NCBI GenBank assembly: GCA_900554535.1
Contig: USIA01000098.1
Coordinates: 1 to 7,210 of the forward strand
Direction of reading: 5' to 3'
Length of the DNA stretch: 7,210 nucleotides
Source of the DNA: an uncultured Oscillospiraceae bacterium
GTDB taxonomy: Bacteria > Bacillota > Clostridia > Oscillospirales > Acutalibacteraceae
Shown: positions 1 through 6,628 of the stretch, in pieces
Position numbering within the stretch: position 1 is the first letter of the stretch
Layout: each line of letters begins with the position of its first letter
Notes under the pieces: generated by a model
The model's input: the letters and a program-made list of their open reading frames with translations, nothing else
The model's database searches: none
Told to the model about the DNA's origin: nothing
Made by a program: the position numbers and the translations under genes

Positions 1-1016
1 AGAAGCTGGTGACGGCGACCGCCGGCGGTACTTCGCCGGACGTTGTCAATCTGAACACGCAGCTTACCCTGACTCTTGCCGGCAAGGGCGCGCTGGTTGA
101 TCTGGAAAAAGAGGCCACCGAGGAACAGCGCAGCATCTACATCAAGAGCCTGTATGACTCTACGCGCATCGGCGACTCCGCCTACGCCTTCCCGTGGTAC
201 GCTTCCCCGAACATCATGTTCTACAACAAGGACCTGTTTGAAAAAGCGGGCATCAAAGATATCCCCACCGAATACCAGAAAGCGTTTGACGACGCCAAGA
301 CCATGAAAGAGAAGACCGGCGCTTACCTGTATAACCCCCCGGAACTCTTTAACCTGTTGTTTGAAGAGGGCATCCCGATCCTCAACGACGACAAGACCGC
401 AGCTGCCTTTAATAACGAGGACACCGTTAAGCTGCTGAGCAACTTCAAAACCATGACGGACCAGGACATTTTGCCCAAGACGAATTGGGGTCAGTGGGAC
501 CAGGAACTCAAACTCTTTGAAACTGAAAAGCTCGCAATTGTCAGCTCCTCCGGCTCCTCCCTGTCCCGCATCAAGGACGAGGCGCCCGACGTCTACAACA
601 AGATTGGCGTTGCAAAGCCGCTGACCGGCAGCAAGGGCCTCAGTCATAACGCGTTGATGGATCTGGTCGTTCCCTCCAAGAGCAAAAACCACGAGGAAGC
701 CATCAAGTTTGCCGCCTGGCTGACGAATGACGAAAACCAGCTTGCCTTCTGCAAGCAGACTGCAGTCTTCCCCTCCACGACCAAGGCCAGTGAGGACAGC
801 TACTTTACTTCCGACACCTCTTCGCTTGAGGGCCAGGCGCGCAATATTTCTGCACAGGTCAGCGAGACTTCTGAGGATTACTCCCTCGGCGTGGATGGTC
901 AAAACGACATTCAGGACGCGATCAATAAGGCCTATGAGGCTTCGATCATCAACGGCCAGGACATCAGCACATCCCTGAAAAACGCAGAAACAAAGGTCAA
1001 TTCCCTGTTGAAATAA
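1..1016 (+). CDS. ABC transporter sugar-binding lipoprotein, 3' part (5' end outside window)
   Basis: This is the extracellular solute-binding subunit of a CUT1 carbohydrate ABC importer. The reading frame is open from base 3 to the TAA at 1014-1016, giving about 337 residues. It starts mid-domain (KLVTATAGGTSPDVVNLN), where family 1 binding proteins carry the 'sGt.PDv' segment roughly 80-100 residues into the precursor, so the lipoprotein signal peptide and lipobox cysteine lie upstream. A GTG at base 9 is only an internal valine codon. Family-typical elements are FPWYASPNIMFYNKDLFEKAGI (the hinge/ligand-side segment common to these proteins), the late 'HEEAIKFAAWLTNDENQLAF' helix and a C-terminal run of helices ending in NSLLK. 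Two permease genes follow on the same strand, which confirms the role. The ligand cannot be read from the sequence; neighbouring amino-sugar genes suggest an amino-sugar-containing oligosaccharide (inference). Alternatives are other oligosaccharides or glycerol-phosphate-type ligands. Confidence 0.93.
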   Translation, partial: KLVTATAGGTSPDVVNLNTQLTLTLAGKGALVDLEKEATEEQRSIYIKSLYDSTRIGDSAYAFPWYASPNIMFYNKDLFEKAGIKDIPTEYQKAFDDAKTMKEKTGAYLYNPPELFNLLFEEGIPILNDDKTAAAFNNEDTVKLLSNFKTMTDQDILPKTNWGQWDQELKLFETEKLAIVSSSGSSLSRIKDEAPDVYNKIGVAKPLTGSKGLSHNALMDLVVPSKSKNHEEAIKFAAWLTNDENQLAFCKQTAVFPSTTKASEDSYFTSDTSSLEGQARNISAQVSETSEDYSLGVDGQNDIQDAINKAYEASIINGQDISTSLKNAETKVNSLLK

Positions 1017-1025
1017 ACAAAAGAT

Positions 1026-1050
1026 CTTGTGCAGCAAACGAACGCACAGG
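1026..1050 (+). other. Weak hairpin just after the binding-protein gene
   Basis: CTTGTGC at 1026-1032 can pair with GCACAGG at 1044-1050 (7 bp including one G-T wobble, 11-nt loop). It begins 10 nt after the stop codon and lies just upstream of a much stronger hairpin. It has no T-run of its own, so it is not a terminator; it might help protect the 3' end of the binding-protein message. The stem is short and could be chance. Confidence 0.3.
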
Positions 1051-1061
1051 AAAGCATTTGG

Positions 1062-1105
1062 CAATCTGTTTCGGGCGCTTTCCCTGGCCTGAAACAGATT
1101 GTTTT
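1062..1105 (+). terminator. Strong intercistronic hairpin with short T-run (partial terminator or mRNA 3'-end element)
   Basis: CAATCTGTTTC (1062-1072) is the exact reverse complement of GAAACAGATTG (1091-1101). The stem continues inward with a G-T wobble and three more pairs (GGC with GCC), giving about 15 bp around a 10-nt loop. It is followed by TTTT at 1102-1105 and then G. The short T-run suggests a leaky intrinsic terminator or a barrier to 3' exonucleases. It sits between the binding-protein gene and the first permease. In many CUT1 operons such an element lets the binding protein be made in excess over the membrane subunits (family knowledge); that it does so here is inference. Confidence 0.72.
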
Positions 1106-1108
1106 GTC

Positions 1109-1114
1109 AGGAGG
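1109..1114 (+). promoter_or_regulatory. Ribosome binding site of the first permease
   Basis: A perfect AGGAGG lies 8 nt before the ATG at 1123. It starts only 7 nt after the 3' arm of the strong hairpin ends. It fixes the start at 1123 rather than at the upstream in-frame TTG at 1099, which would fall inside the hairpin. Confidence 0.85.
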
Positions 1115-1122
1115 TATTTTCT

Positions 1123-2055
1123 ATGAGGACTACAGGACGCGCAGCAGCTGTAACCCCGCCAAAAGCTTCCCGCCGGCTGCAAAGAAAGCCCGGCGGCAAT
1201 GAGACCCTGCGTGCATATCTTTTTATGGCGCCCGCGCTGATTATGTTGGCCATCTTCGTGTTTGCGCCGATCGTCGGCAGTCTGCCATTGATGTTTATGG
1301 ACTATTCCGTGCTGGGCGAAACCAAATTTGTCGGCCTGCAGAATTTCCAAGAGGCCTTTGCCGACCGCGACTTTCAGATCGCTTTGGTCAACACAATCCT
1401 CTTTGTGGTGGTTGTGCCAATCATCCAGATCCTCTCCATTTTGCTGGCTGTGCTCGTCAACCGGAAGATGCACGGCATCACCGCCTTCCGTACACTGTTT
1501 TATATCCCGGTCGTCACCTCGATGGTCGCTGTCTCCATCATGTGGGGCTTTCTCTTTGACCAGAACGGCCTGATCAACACGGTGTTGATGGATTTGGGAT
1601 GGATCAAGTCGCCGCTCGGCTTTTTAAACGACAGCAAGACCGCGATGCCGTGCATCATGTTCATCACCATCTGGCAGGGCCTTGGGTACTACATGATGAT
1701 GTATTTGGCCGGGCTGCAATCCATTCCGCACGACATGGAAGAGGCCGCCATGGTGGACGGCGCAACGCCGGCGCTGGCCTTCTTTAAGGTCAAGCTGCCC
1801 CTTTTAAAGCCCTACATCTGGTTTTGCACGCTCAATTCCGTCATCTCCGCGATCGCGGTCTTCGACGCGGTATATGTGCTGACCAAAGGCGGGCCGGACA
1901 ACGCTACCATGGTGATCAACTACTATTCTTACGTCAAGGCATTCCAGGATTTCCGGTTTGGATATTCGGCTGCTGTTGGCTTTGTACAGGCGCTCATCAC
2001 CGGCGTTCTCAGCATTTTCGTGTTCCTGTACGGCAAAAAAGCAGAGGAGGATTAA
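1123..2055 (+). CDS. Carbohydrate ABC transporter permease, UgpA/MalF-like (CUT1)
   Basis: This 310-residue integral membrane protein is one half of the translocation pore of a CUT1 sugar importer. A basic cytoplasmic N-terminus (about residues 1-28) is followed by six hydrophobic segments at about 32-54, 87-113, 122-145, 172-198, 232-254 and 280-303. The cytoplasmic EAA loop that docks on the ATPase is clear at residues 207-230 (EAAMVDGATPALAFFKVKLP, then LLKP). The CUT1 signature LTKGGPDNAT is at 253-262. Length and topology are normal for the UgpA/YcjO type. The ATG at 1123 is chosen from the perfect ribosome binding site. The next permease starts 5 nt after its stop. No ATPase gene is in the window; Firmicutes often share one MsmK/UgpC-type ATPase among several CUT1 importers. 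The substrate is not determinable from the sequence. Confidence 0.95.
   Translation: MRTTGRAAAVTPPKASRRLQRKPGGNETLRAYLFMAPALIMLAIFVFAPIVGSLPLMFMDYSVLGETKFVGLQNFQEAFADRDFQIALVNTILFVVVVPIIQILSILLAVLVNRKMHGITAFRTLFYIPVVTSMVAVSIMWGFLFDQNGLINTVLMDLGWIKSPLGFLNDSKTAMPCIMFITIWQGLGYYMMMYLAGLQSIPHDMEEAAMVDGATPALAFFKVKLPLLKPYIWFCTLNSVISAIAVFDAVYVLTKGGPDNATMVINYYSYVKAFQDFRFGYSAAVGFVQALITGVLSIFVFLYGKKAEED
2043..2050 (+). promoter_or_regulatory. Ribosome binding site of the second permease, inside the preceding gene
   Basis: AGAGGAGG lies within the last codons of the first permease gene, 10 nt before the ATG at 2061. Its position supports coupled translation of the two permeases and fixes the start at 2061 over a longer upstream-open reading frame. 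Confidence 0.8.
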
Positions 2056-2060
2056 GCGCT

Positions 2061-2918
2061 ATGAAAAACAATGCAAGTTCCGTTGTGATCCCCCGGCGGC
2101 ACAACTCAAAGAAAATTGTCCGCAAGGTGCTCATTTATATTGTTCTGGCTCTGGTTGCCATCGTGTGTGCCGGCCCGTTTGTCTGGATGCTGAGTGCCTC
2201 CTTCAAGTCAGGGCAGAACATCTACGACCTGAGCTTCATTCCCGCACACCCGACTTTTGACAATTACATCGGCGTTTGGAACTTTCTCTCCGTGCCGCAG
2301 TACCTGCTCAACACCGTCATCATGACGGTTGCCAGCATCGTGATCGACGTGGTATTTTCCGCGCTGTGCGCTTACCCGCTGGCCCGCATGAATTTCCGCG
2401 GTAAGAACGTGGTCATGAGCATCCTCATCGCCTCGATGATTATCCCCGCCGCGGCCGGCATGGTCATTAATTACCTGACCATTTCCGCGATGAATCTGCT
2501 CGACACGCTGACCGGCGCAATCCTGCCCGGCGCTGTCAAGGTGTTCAGCATCATTCTGCTGCGGCAGGCATACCTGGGCGTTCCGCGGGAGCTGATCGAA
2601 GCCGCCCGCATCGATGGCGCGGGCGAGATGCGTATCTGGGGGCAGATCATGGTCCCCGGCATCATCCCGACCATCAGCACGGTTGTGATTTTCGATTTTA
2701 TCAGCAAGTGGAATGAATTTCTGTGGCCTGTCATCGTCTTGCAGGACCCGGCCAAATACCCGCTGGCCACGGCCCTGCAATACTTGAACGGCTCCTTTAA
2801 CTACAAGTTCGGCTATATCGCCGCAGGCGCCATCATCTCCATTATCCCTGTTATCATTGTGTTTGTCCTTTGCCAGAAAAATTATATTGAGGCTGTCAGT
2901 GGCGCAGTAAAAGGTTAA
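2061..2918 (+). CDS. Carbohydrate ABC transporter permease, UgpE/MalG-like (CUT1)
   Basis: This is the 285-residue partner permease of the importer. A basic N-terminus (RRHNSKKIVRK, residues 12-22) precedes hydrophobic segments at about 23-46, 82-108, 116-138, 150-168, 202-227 and 249-272. The EAA docking loop spans 180-204 (EAARIDGAGEMRIWG, then the VPGIIPT end). WNEFLWP at 217-223 and the C-terminal tail YIEAVSGAVKG match MalG-type CUT1 permeases, whose tails often end in GAVKG. Length is normal for the family. The frame is open further upstream to 1824, but that extension overlaps the first permease, is not hydrophobic and has no ribosome binding site. The next gene begins 18 nt downstream, so the transporter and the cytosolic enzymes share a transcript. 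With the upstream permease it should form the heterodimeric pore. Confidence 0.95.
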   Translation: MKNNASSVVIPRRHNSKKIVRKVLIYIVLALVAIVCAGPFVWMLSASFKSGQNIYDLSFIPAHPTFDNYIGVWNFLSVPQYLLNTVIMTVASIVIDVVFSALCAYPLARMNFRGKNVVMSILIASMIIPAAAGMVINYLTISAMNLLDTLTGAILPGAVKVFSIILLRQAYLGVPRELIEAARIDGAGEMRIWGQIMVPGIIPTISTVVIFDFISKWNEFLWPVIVLQDPAKYPLATALQYLNGSFNYKFGYIAAGAIISIIPVIIVFVLCQKNYIEAVSGAVKG

Positions 2919-2923
2919 AACAG

Positions 2924-2930
2924 AAAGAGG
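2924..2930 (+). promoter_or_regulatory. Ribosome binding site of the GHL10-GNAT fusion gene
   Basis: AAAGAGG lies 6 nt before the ATG at 2937, in the 18-nt gap after the second permease. It supports the short N-terminus without a signal peptide. Confidence 0.65.
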
Positions 2931-2936
2931 CTTTGT

Positions 2937-5099
2937 ATGTATCCACAGTATTTTGTATGGGTAGAGATTCAGGCAAACAAACAGACAATTTGCGACCCGG
3001 CTGCGTTTCGGCGCCAGATGGAACACTGCGTTCGCGCGGGCATCGGTTCGGTCATTCTGAGTGTGAAAGACACCAGCGGCTTTGCCATTTACAACAGCCG
3101 TTACGCGCCCCATTACGCCGCTTATGACCCCGCTTTTGAAGCGGGAAAAGATTACCTGGCGCAGTGCCTGGAGATTATACACCAGCTCGGCATGCGGTGC
3201 TACGCTTCCATCGACGTGTTCGCGGAGGGGAATAAGATGCACCCGCACCCGCTGATGCATGGGCTGCAGCATCCGGCATGGCAGACGGTGGTCTATGGGC
3301 TCGACGAAGCGGGCCGGCCCCGCACCCAGCCGGTCACGGACAGTACGCCGCTTAAAACCTGCGGCAGCATCGACGACTTCGGCGAGGTGTTTGTCAATCC
3401 GGCGAACGCGGAGGTGTGCGCTTATGCGCTCTCCCTGTTGGACGAATTGATGGACCATTATGAGATTGACGGCATTGCGCTGGACCGTGTACGTTATGTG
3501 GGCCTGAGCTCTGACTTTGGTCCGGAAACCCGCCGGACCTGGGAGGCATATACCGGCCGTTCCAGCGCCGGATGGCCCACGTCTGTCTACACGCTGGAAC
3601 CGGGGGCAGATGGCCCTGTGCTGCACCCCGGTCCGGATTTCGGCAGCTTTTTGGAGCTGCGCGCTCAAACGGTCAAACGTTTTATCGAGCAGGTGCGGGC
3701 GCATGTGGACCAGCGCGGCGGGCGCATCCGCTTCCTCGACTACACCGGCTCCTGGTACCCGCTCTACCACCAGGTCGGTGCCAACTGGGCGTCCACGCAG
3801 TATCTGCCATCGGAGTATCCGTGGGTGGATGCGCAGACCTACGCCAAAACAGGCTATGCGGAGCTGCTCGACGGGCTGCTTTCAGGGTTCTATTATCCGG
3901 ACGTAACCGAGTCTGACGCAGCATCTTCCGGACAACCGGCGTGGTGGTACAGCGTGGAGGGCTCCGCGCGCATGGCAAAACAGGTGACAAAGGGCGTCGT
4001 CCCGGTAACGGGCAGCCTGTTTTTGCAGCAGTACACCGAAAACCTGCCCGCCATGACGGACGCCGTGCACATGTGCTTTGCGCGCTCTGCGGGCTGCATG
4101 CTGTTTGACCTTTCTTATCTGGAGCAAAACCACTGGTGGCCGCTGGTGGGCATGGACGCTGGCAGCGTCCCGCAGCGTGCGCTGTTGCGGGAAAGCGACC
4201 TGGAGGCATTGGAAGCACTGTGGGAAAAATCGTTCCCGCCCGAATTCCACTATACGCAAGAGGAATTGCACCGCCGCATTTTCGAGGACCCCGATTTCTG
4301 CGGGGAGGCTTCCTTTACACTGAAGACATCGGACGGCACGCTGATCGGCGCGGTGGTCGGGAAAGTCTTTCACGAGGAGGTTGACACCTACCGGCACGCC
4401 GGATGCCTGAGCGCTTTGGTCGTGGACCCTGCCCTGCAGGGGCGTGGCTTTGGTACCCAGCTCTTCGACGCCTGTGAGCGTGCGCTGCAGCAAATTGGCG
4501 CGGAGAAAATCTTCCTGGGGCAGGAGTTCCAAAACTTCTTTTCGGGCATCCCCGATCCCACGCCGGAAAAAGTGCACTTTTTTGCAGACTTGGGCTGCAC
4601 CAACAACACGGAAGATCATTACGATCTGACGGCGGACGTCGTGCACAATGCGCTGATCGACGGCTTTAACACCGCCCCGTTTGACGCGCAGTTTTCCACA
4701 GCGCCGCTGCAATCCGGGGAAAAAGACGCGCTTTACGCGTTTTTGGACCGGGAATTCCCCGGCCGGTGGGCGCTGGAAGCGCGGACGCAGCTTTCACAGG
4801 CAGATCAGGAACGCTTTTTTGTTGTGTTGAAGGACAAAACGGGCGCAGTGCAGGGCTTTTGCCATGTTTCCGTCGCCGAAGACGGCAACGGGGGGCTTGG
4901 TCCCATCGGCATCGCACAGACTGTGCGCGGTCACCGCGTGGGAGATTATCTCCTCAGGCAGTCCTTGCTGCACCTGCGGCGCATAGGCGCGCGGGAAGTC
5001 TGCATCGACTGGACGATACTGAAAGATTTTTATGGAAGGTTTGGCTTTCAGCCGGTAAGAACTTACCGCGGAAGCTATAAGCAGGTGCTTAAAAAATGA
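2937..5099 (+). CDS. Fusion protein: GHL10-type glycosidase-like barrel plus two GNAT acetyltransferase domains
   Basis: This 720-residue protein has three parts. Residues 1 to about 410 resemble the GHL10 (DUF187, PF02638) glycosyl-hydrolase-like TIM barrel: GIGSVILSVKDTSGFAIYNS (35-54), HPAW (112-115), VFVNPANAEV (151-160), the signature DGIALDRVRY (178-187), FLDYTGSWYP (266-275) and a closing FDLSYLEQNHWW (390-401). Residues about 413-567 are a GNAT domain with an acetyl-CoA loop QGRGFG (501-506) after LSALVVDP. Residues about 585-720 are a second GNAT domain with RGHRVG (664-669) and FYGRFGF (698-704). No signal peptide or membrane segment is seen, so it should be cytosolic. Family knowledge: E. 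coli DigH (YddW), a GHL10 protein, cleaves peptide-free peptidoglycan glycans; Clostridium acetobutylicum GlmA, which I recall as a tandem GNAT of similar size, acetylates glucosamine and glucosaminides. The inferred role is acetylation, and perhaps cleavage, of imported amino-sugar glycans. The barrel's activity is unproven. Its stop overlaps the next start (ATGA). Confidence 0.85.
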   Translation: MYPQYFVWVEIQANKQTICDPAAFRRQMEHCVRAGIGSVILSVKDTSGFAIYNSRYAPHYAAYDPAFEAGKDYLAQCLEIIHQLGMRCYASIDVFAEGNKMHPHPLMHGLQHPAWQTVVYGLDEAGRPRTQPVTDSTPLKTCGSIDDFGEVFVNPANAEVCAYALSLLDELMDHYEIDGIALDRVRYVGLSSDFGPETRRTWEAYTGRSSAGWPTSVYTLEPGADGPVLHPGPDFGSFLELRAQTVKRFIEQVRAHVDQRGGRIRFLDYTGSWYPLYHQVGANWASTQYLPSEYPWVDAQTYAKTGYAELLDGLLSGFYYPDVTESDAASSGQPAWWYSVEGSARMAKQVTKGVVPVTGSLFLQQYTENLPAMTDAVHMCFARSAGCMLFDLSYLEQNHWWPLVGMDAGSVPQRALLRESDLEALEALWEKSFPPEFHYTQEELHRRIFEDPDFCGEASFTLKTSDGTLIGAVVGKVFHEEVDTYRHAGCLSALVVDPALQGRGFGTQLFDACERALQQIGAEKIFLGQEFQNFFSGIPDPTPEKVHFFADLGCTNNTEDHYDLTADVVHNALIDGFNTAPFDAQFSTAPLQSGEKDALYAFLDREFPGRWALEARTQLSQADQERFFVVLKDKTGAVQGFCHVSVAEDGNGGLGPIGIAQTVRGHRVGDYLLRQSLLHLRRIGAREVCIDWTILKDFYGRFGFQPVRTYRGSYKQVLKK
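5083..5087 (+). promoter_or_regulatory. Weak ribosome binding site before the DUF4127 gene
   Basis: AGGTG lies 8 nt before the ATG at 5096, within the last codons of the fusion gene. It is the weakest site in the operon, which suggests that translation of DUF4127 relies on re-initiation at the ATGA overlap (inference). Confidence 0.45.
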
Positions 5100-6628
5100 A
5101 AAAGAAAATCGTATTTTTGCCGCTCGACGAGCGCCCATGCAACTATGATTTCCCCGGCAAACTCTTTGCACACGGCGATTATCAGATTGTCAAGCCCGAA
5201 AAGCTCGGCAACAAAAAAGAACCCGCCGACGTGCACGAAATCGCCGCTTTCCTGCGGCGGGAGTGCGCGGATGCGGACGGACTGGTGCTTTCCGTGGATA
5301 TGCTGCTTTACGGGGGCTTGGTGCCCTCCCGGCTGCATCACAGCGACATCGCTGAGCTCAAACGGCTGGCGCTGACCATCCGTGAAGTGCGCCAGCAAAA
5401 CCCCAAGATTCTCATCTATGCGTTCCAGTGCATTATGCGCTGCCCGAGCTATTCGAGCAGCGACGAGGAACCGGATTATTACGAACACAGCGGCGAATTG
5501 ATTCACAAGGCGGGCGAAGCACTGCACCGCAGCCGTTTGGGGCTGTGCCAGGAGCAGCAGTTGAAGTCCATCCTGAAAAAGATCGACGAAAAGGACCTGA
5601 CTGACTACGTTTCCCGCCGGGAATGCAACCGTGCGCTGAATTACCTGATGATCAGCTACGTCAAGGAAGGGCTGATCGATATGATGGTTATCCCGCAGGA
5701 CGATTCAGCAGCTTACGGTTATGCGGCGATGGACCAGCAGGCTGTCCGCGAAAAGATCATGAAGGAAAACCTGCAGGCCAAAATCCTGATGTATCCCGGC
5801 GCGGACGAAGCCGGCATGACGCTGATGGCCCGCATGATCAACACGATGAACGGCAAAAAGCCGAAGGTTTATGTCAAATATGCCAGCGAAGGCGCCAAGA
5901 GCGTGCTGCCCATCTACGAGGGCAATACGCTGGACATTACCGTGCGCTACCAGATCATGGCCGCGGGCTGCCAGCTGACGGATTCCTACGAAGCCGCGGA
6001 TATTCTGCTTGCAGTGACGGCCCCAGCGGAGCATATTGAGGAGGCGGTCCATCAGCCTTCGGAAGCAAAGGGATACTGCGTGGAGCGGTGTATGCCGGAG
6101 CTTTTGGATTTTCTTGTGGAACGCGTCAACGAAGGGAAAATCGTCACCATCGCCGACAATGCCTACGGCAACGGCGGCGAACTGCAGTTGATTCGCATGC
6201 TCGACCAAAGCGGGCTGTTGAACCGTGTGGCGGGGTATGCGGGCTGGAACACCTCAGCCAACACGCTGGGGACTGCGATCGCCGAAGGCGTGGATGCCTA
6301 TCACAACGGCTGTACACCTGCCCACAACGATTTTCTCATGGAGCGGTATGTGGAGGACGCCGGCTACTGCTCGCTGGTGCGCTGGCAGGTCAACGACATG
6401 CTCGAAAAATACGGCATGAATTATTTCGATGTCCGGGAGCAACGCGGCACGGTCAGCAATCTGGTCTATGACGGTCTGCTGTTTTTCATCAAGGATTACA
6501 TGTCCTCTGTGGCCGCCAATATCAAGCTGGAACGCGTCTGGATGCCGTGGCGGCGGATGTTTGAAATCGGCCTGCAAGTGTCCTATGCCGGACCCCAAAC
6601 GCCTGTCAGAAGGGAGGAGCGCGCATGA
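5096..6628 (+). CDS. DUF4127 family protein, function unknown
   Basis: This 510-residue protein matches the DUF4127 family (PF13552) in length and conserved blocks: FLPLDERPCN (7-16), LSVDMLLYGGLVPSR (65-79), QDDSAAYG (201-208), PGADEAG (234-240), ADNAYGNGGE (353-362), AGWNTSANTLGTA (382-394) and RYVEDAGY (417-424). These blocks are rich in Asp, Glu, Arg and Asn, as in an enzyme active site, and may bind a sugar or metal; that is inference. No signal peptide is seen (MKKKIVFLPLDERP is a first beta strand, not a leader), so it is likely cytosolic. The ATG at 5096 overlaps the fusion gene's TGA, and its own TGA overlaps the nanE start, so it is locked between the two. That placement implies a step in handling the imported saccharide before or alongside GlcNAc-6-phosphate formation. 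I know of no assigned reaction for the family. Confidence 0.88.
   Translation: MKKKIVFLPLDERPCNYDFPGKLFAHGDYQIVKPEKLGNKKEPADVHEIAAFLRRECADADGLVLSVDMLLYGGLVPSRLHHSDIAELKRLALTIREVRQQNPKILIYAFQCIMRCPSYSSSDEEPDYYEHSGELIHKAGEALHRSRLGLCQEQQLKSILKKIDEKDLTDYVSRRECNRALNYLMISYVKEGLIDMMVIPQDDSAAYGYAAMDQQAVREKIMKENLQAKILMYPGADEAGMTLMARMINTMNGKKPKVYVKYASEGAKSVLPIYEGNTLDITVRYQIMAAGCQLTDSYEAADILLAVTAPAEHIEEAVHQPSEAKGYCVERCMPELLDFLVERVNEGKIVTIADNAYGNGGELQLIRMLDQSGLLNRVAGYAGWNTSANTLGTAIAEGVDAYHNGCTPAHNDFLMERYVEDAGYCSLVRWQVNDMLEKYGMNYFDVREQRGTVSNLVYDGLLFFIKDYMSSVAANIKLERVWMPWRRMFEIGLQVSYAGPQTPVRREERA
6611..6617 (+). promoter_or_regulatory. Ribosome binding site of nanE
   Basis: AGGGAGG lies 7 nt before the ATG at 6625, inside the last codons of the DUF4127 gene. 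It is strong, so nanE can initiate on its own as well as through the ATGA overlap. Confidence 0.75.

Noticed and set aside
1021..1028. AAGATCTT palindrome as an operator
   Set aside because: Only 8 bp, downstream of the binding-protein stop and without a visible promoter; it is too short to support a regulator site.
1099..1122. Alternative TTG start for the first permease
   Set aside because: The TTG falls in the 3' arm of the hairpin and has no ribosome binding site; the ATG at 1123 has a perfect AGGAGG.
1824..2060. Upstream extension of the second permease
   Set aside because: The extra 79 residues are read out of frame from the first permease, are not hydrophobic, and a strong AGAGGAGG site precedes the ATG at 2061.
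2208..3770. Long minus-strand open frame of 520 codons
   Set aside because: It lies antisense across the boundary of the second permease and the fusion gene, its product is low-complexity in Arg/His/Asp without a recognisable domain, and both plus-strand genes are certain. It is a by-product of GC-rich codon use.
3882..4712. Minus-strand open frame of 276 codons
   Set aside because: It is antisense to the GNAT region of the fusion gene, with no ribosome binding site noted and no family resemblance.
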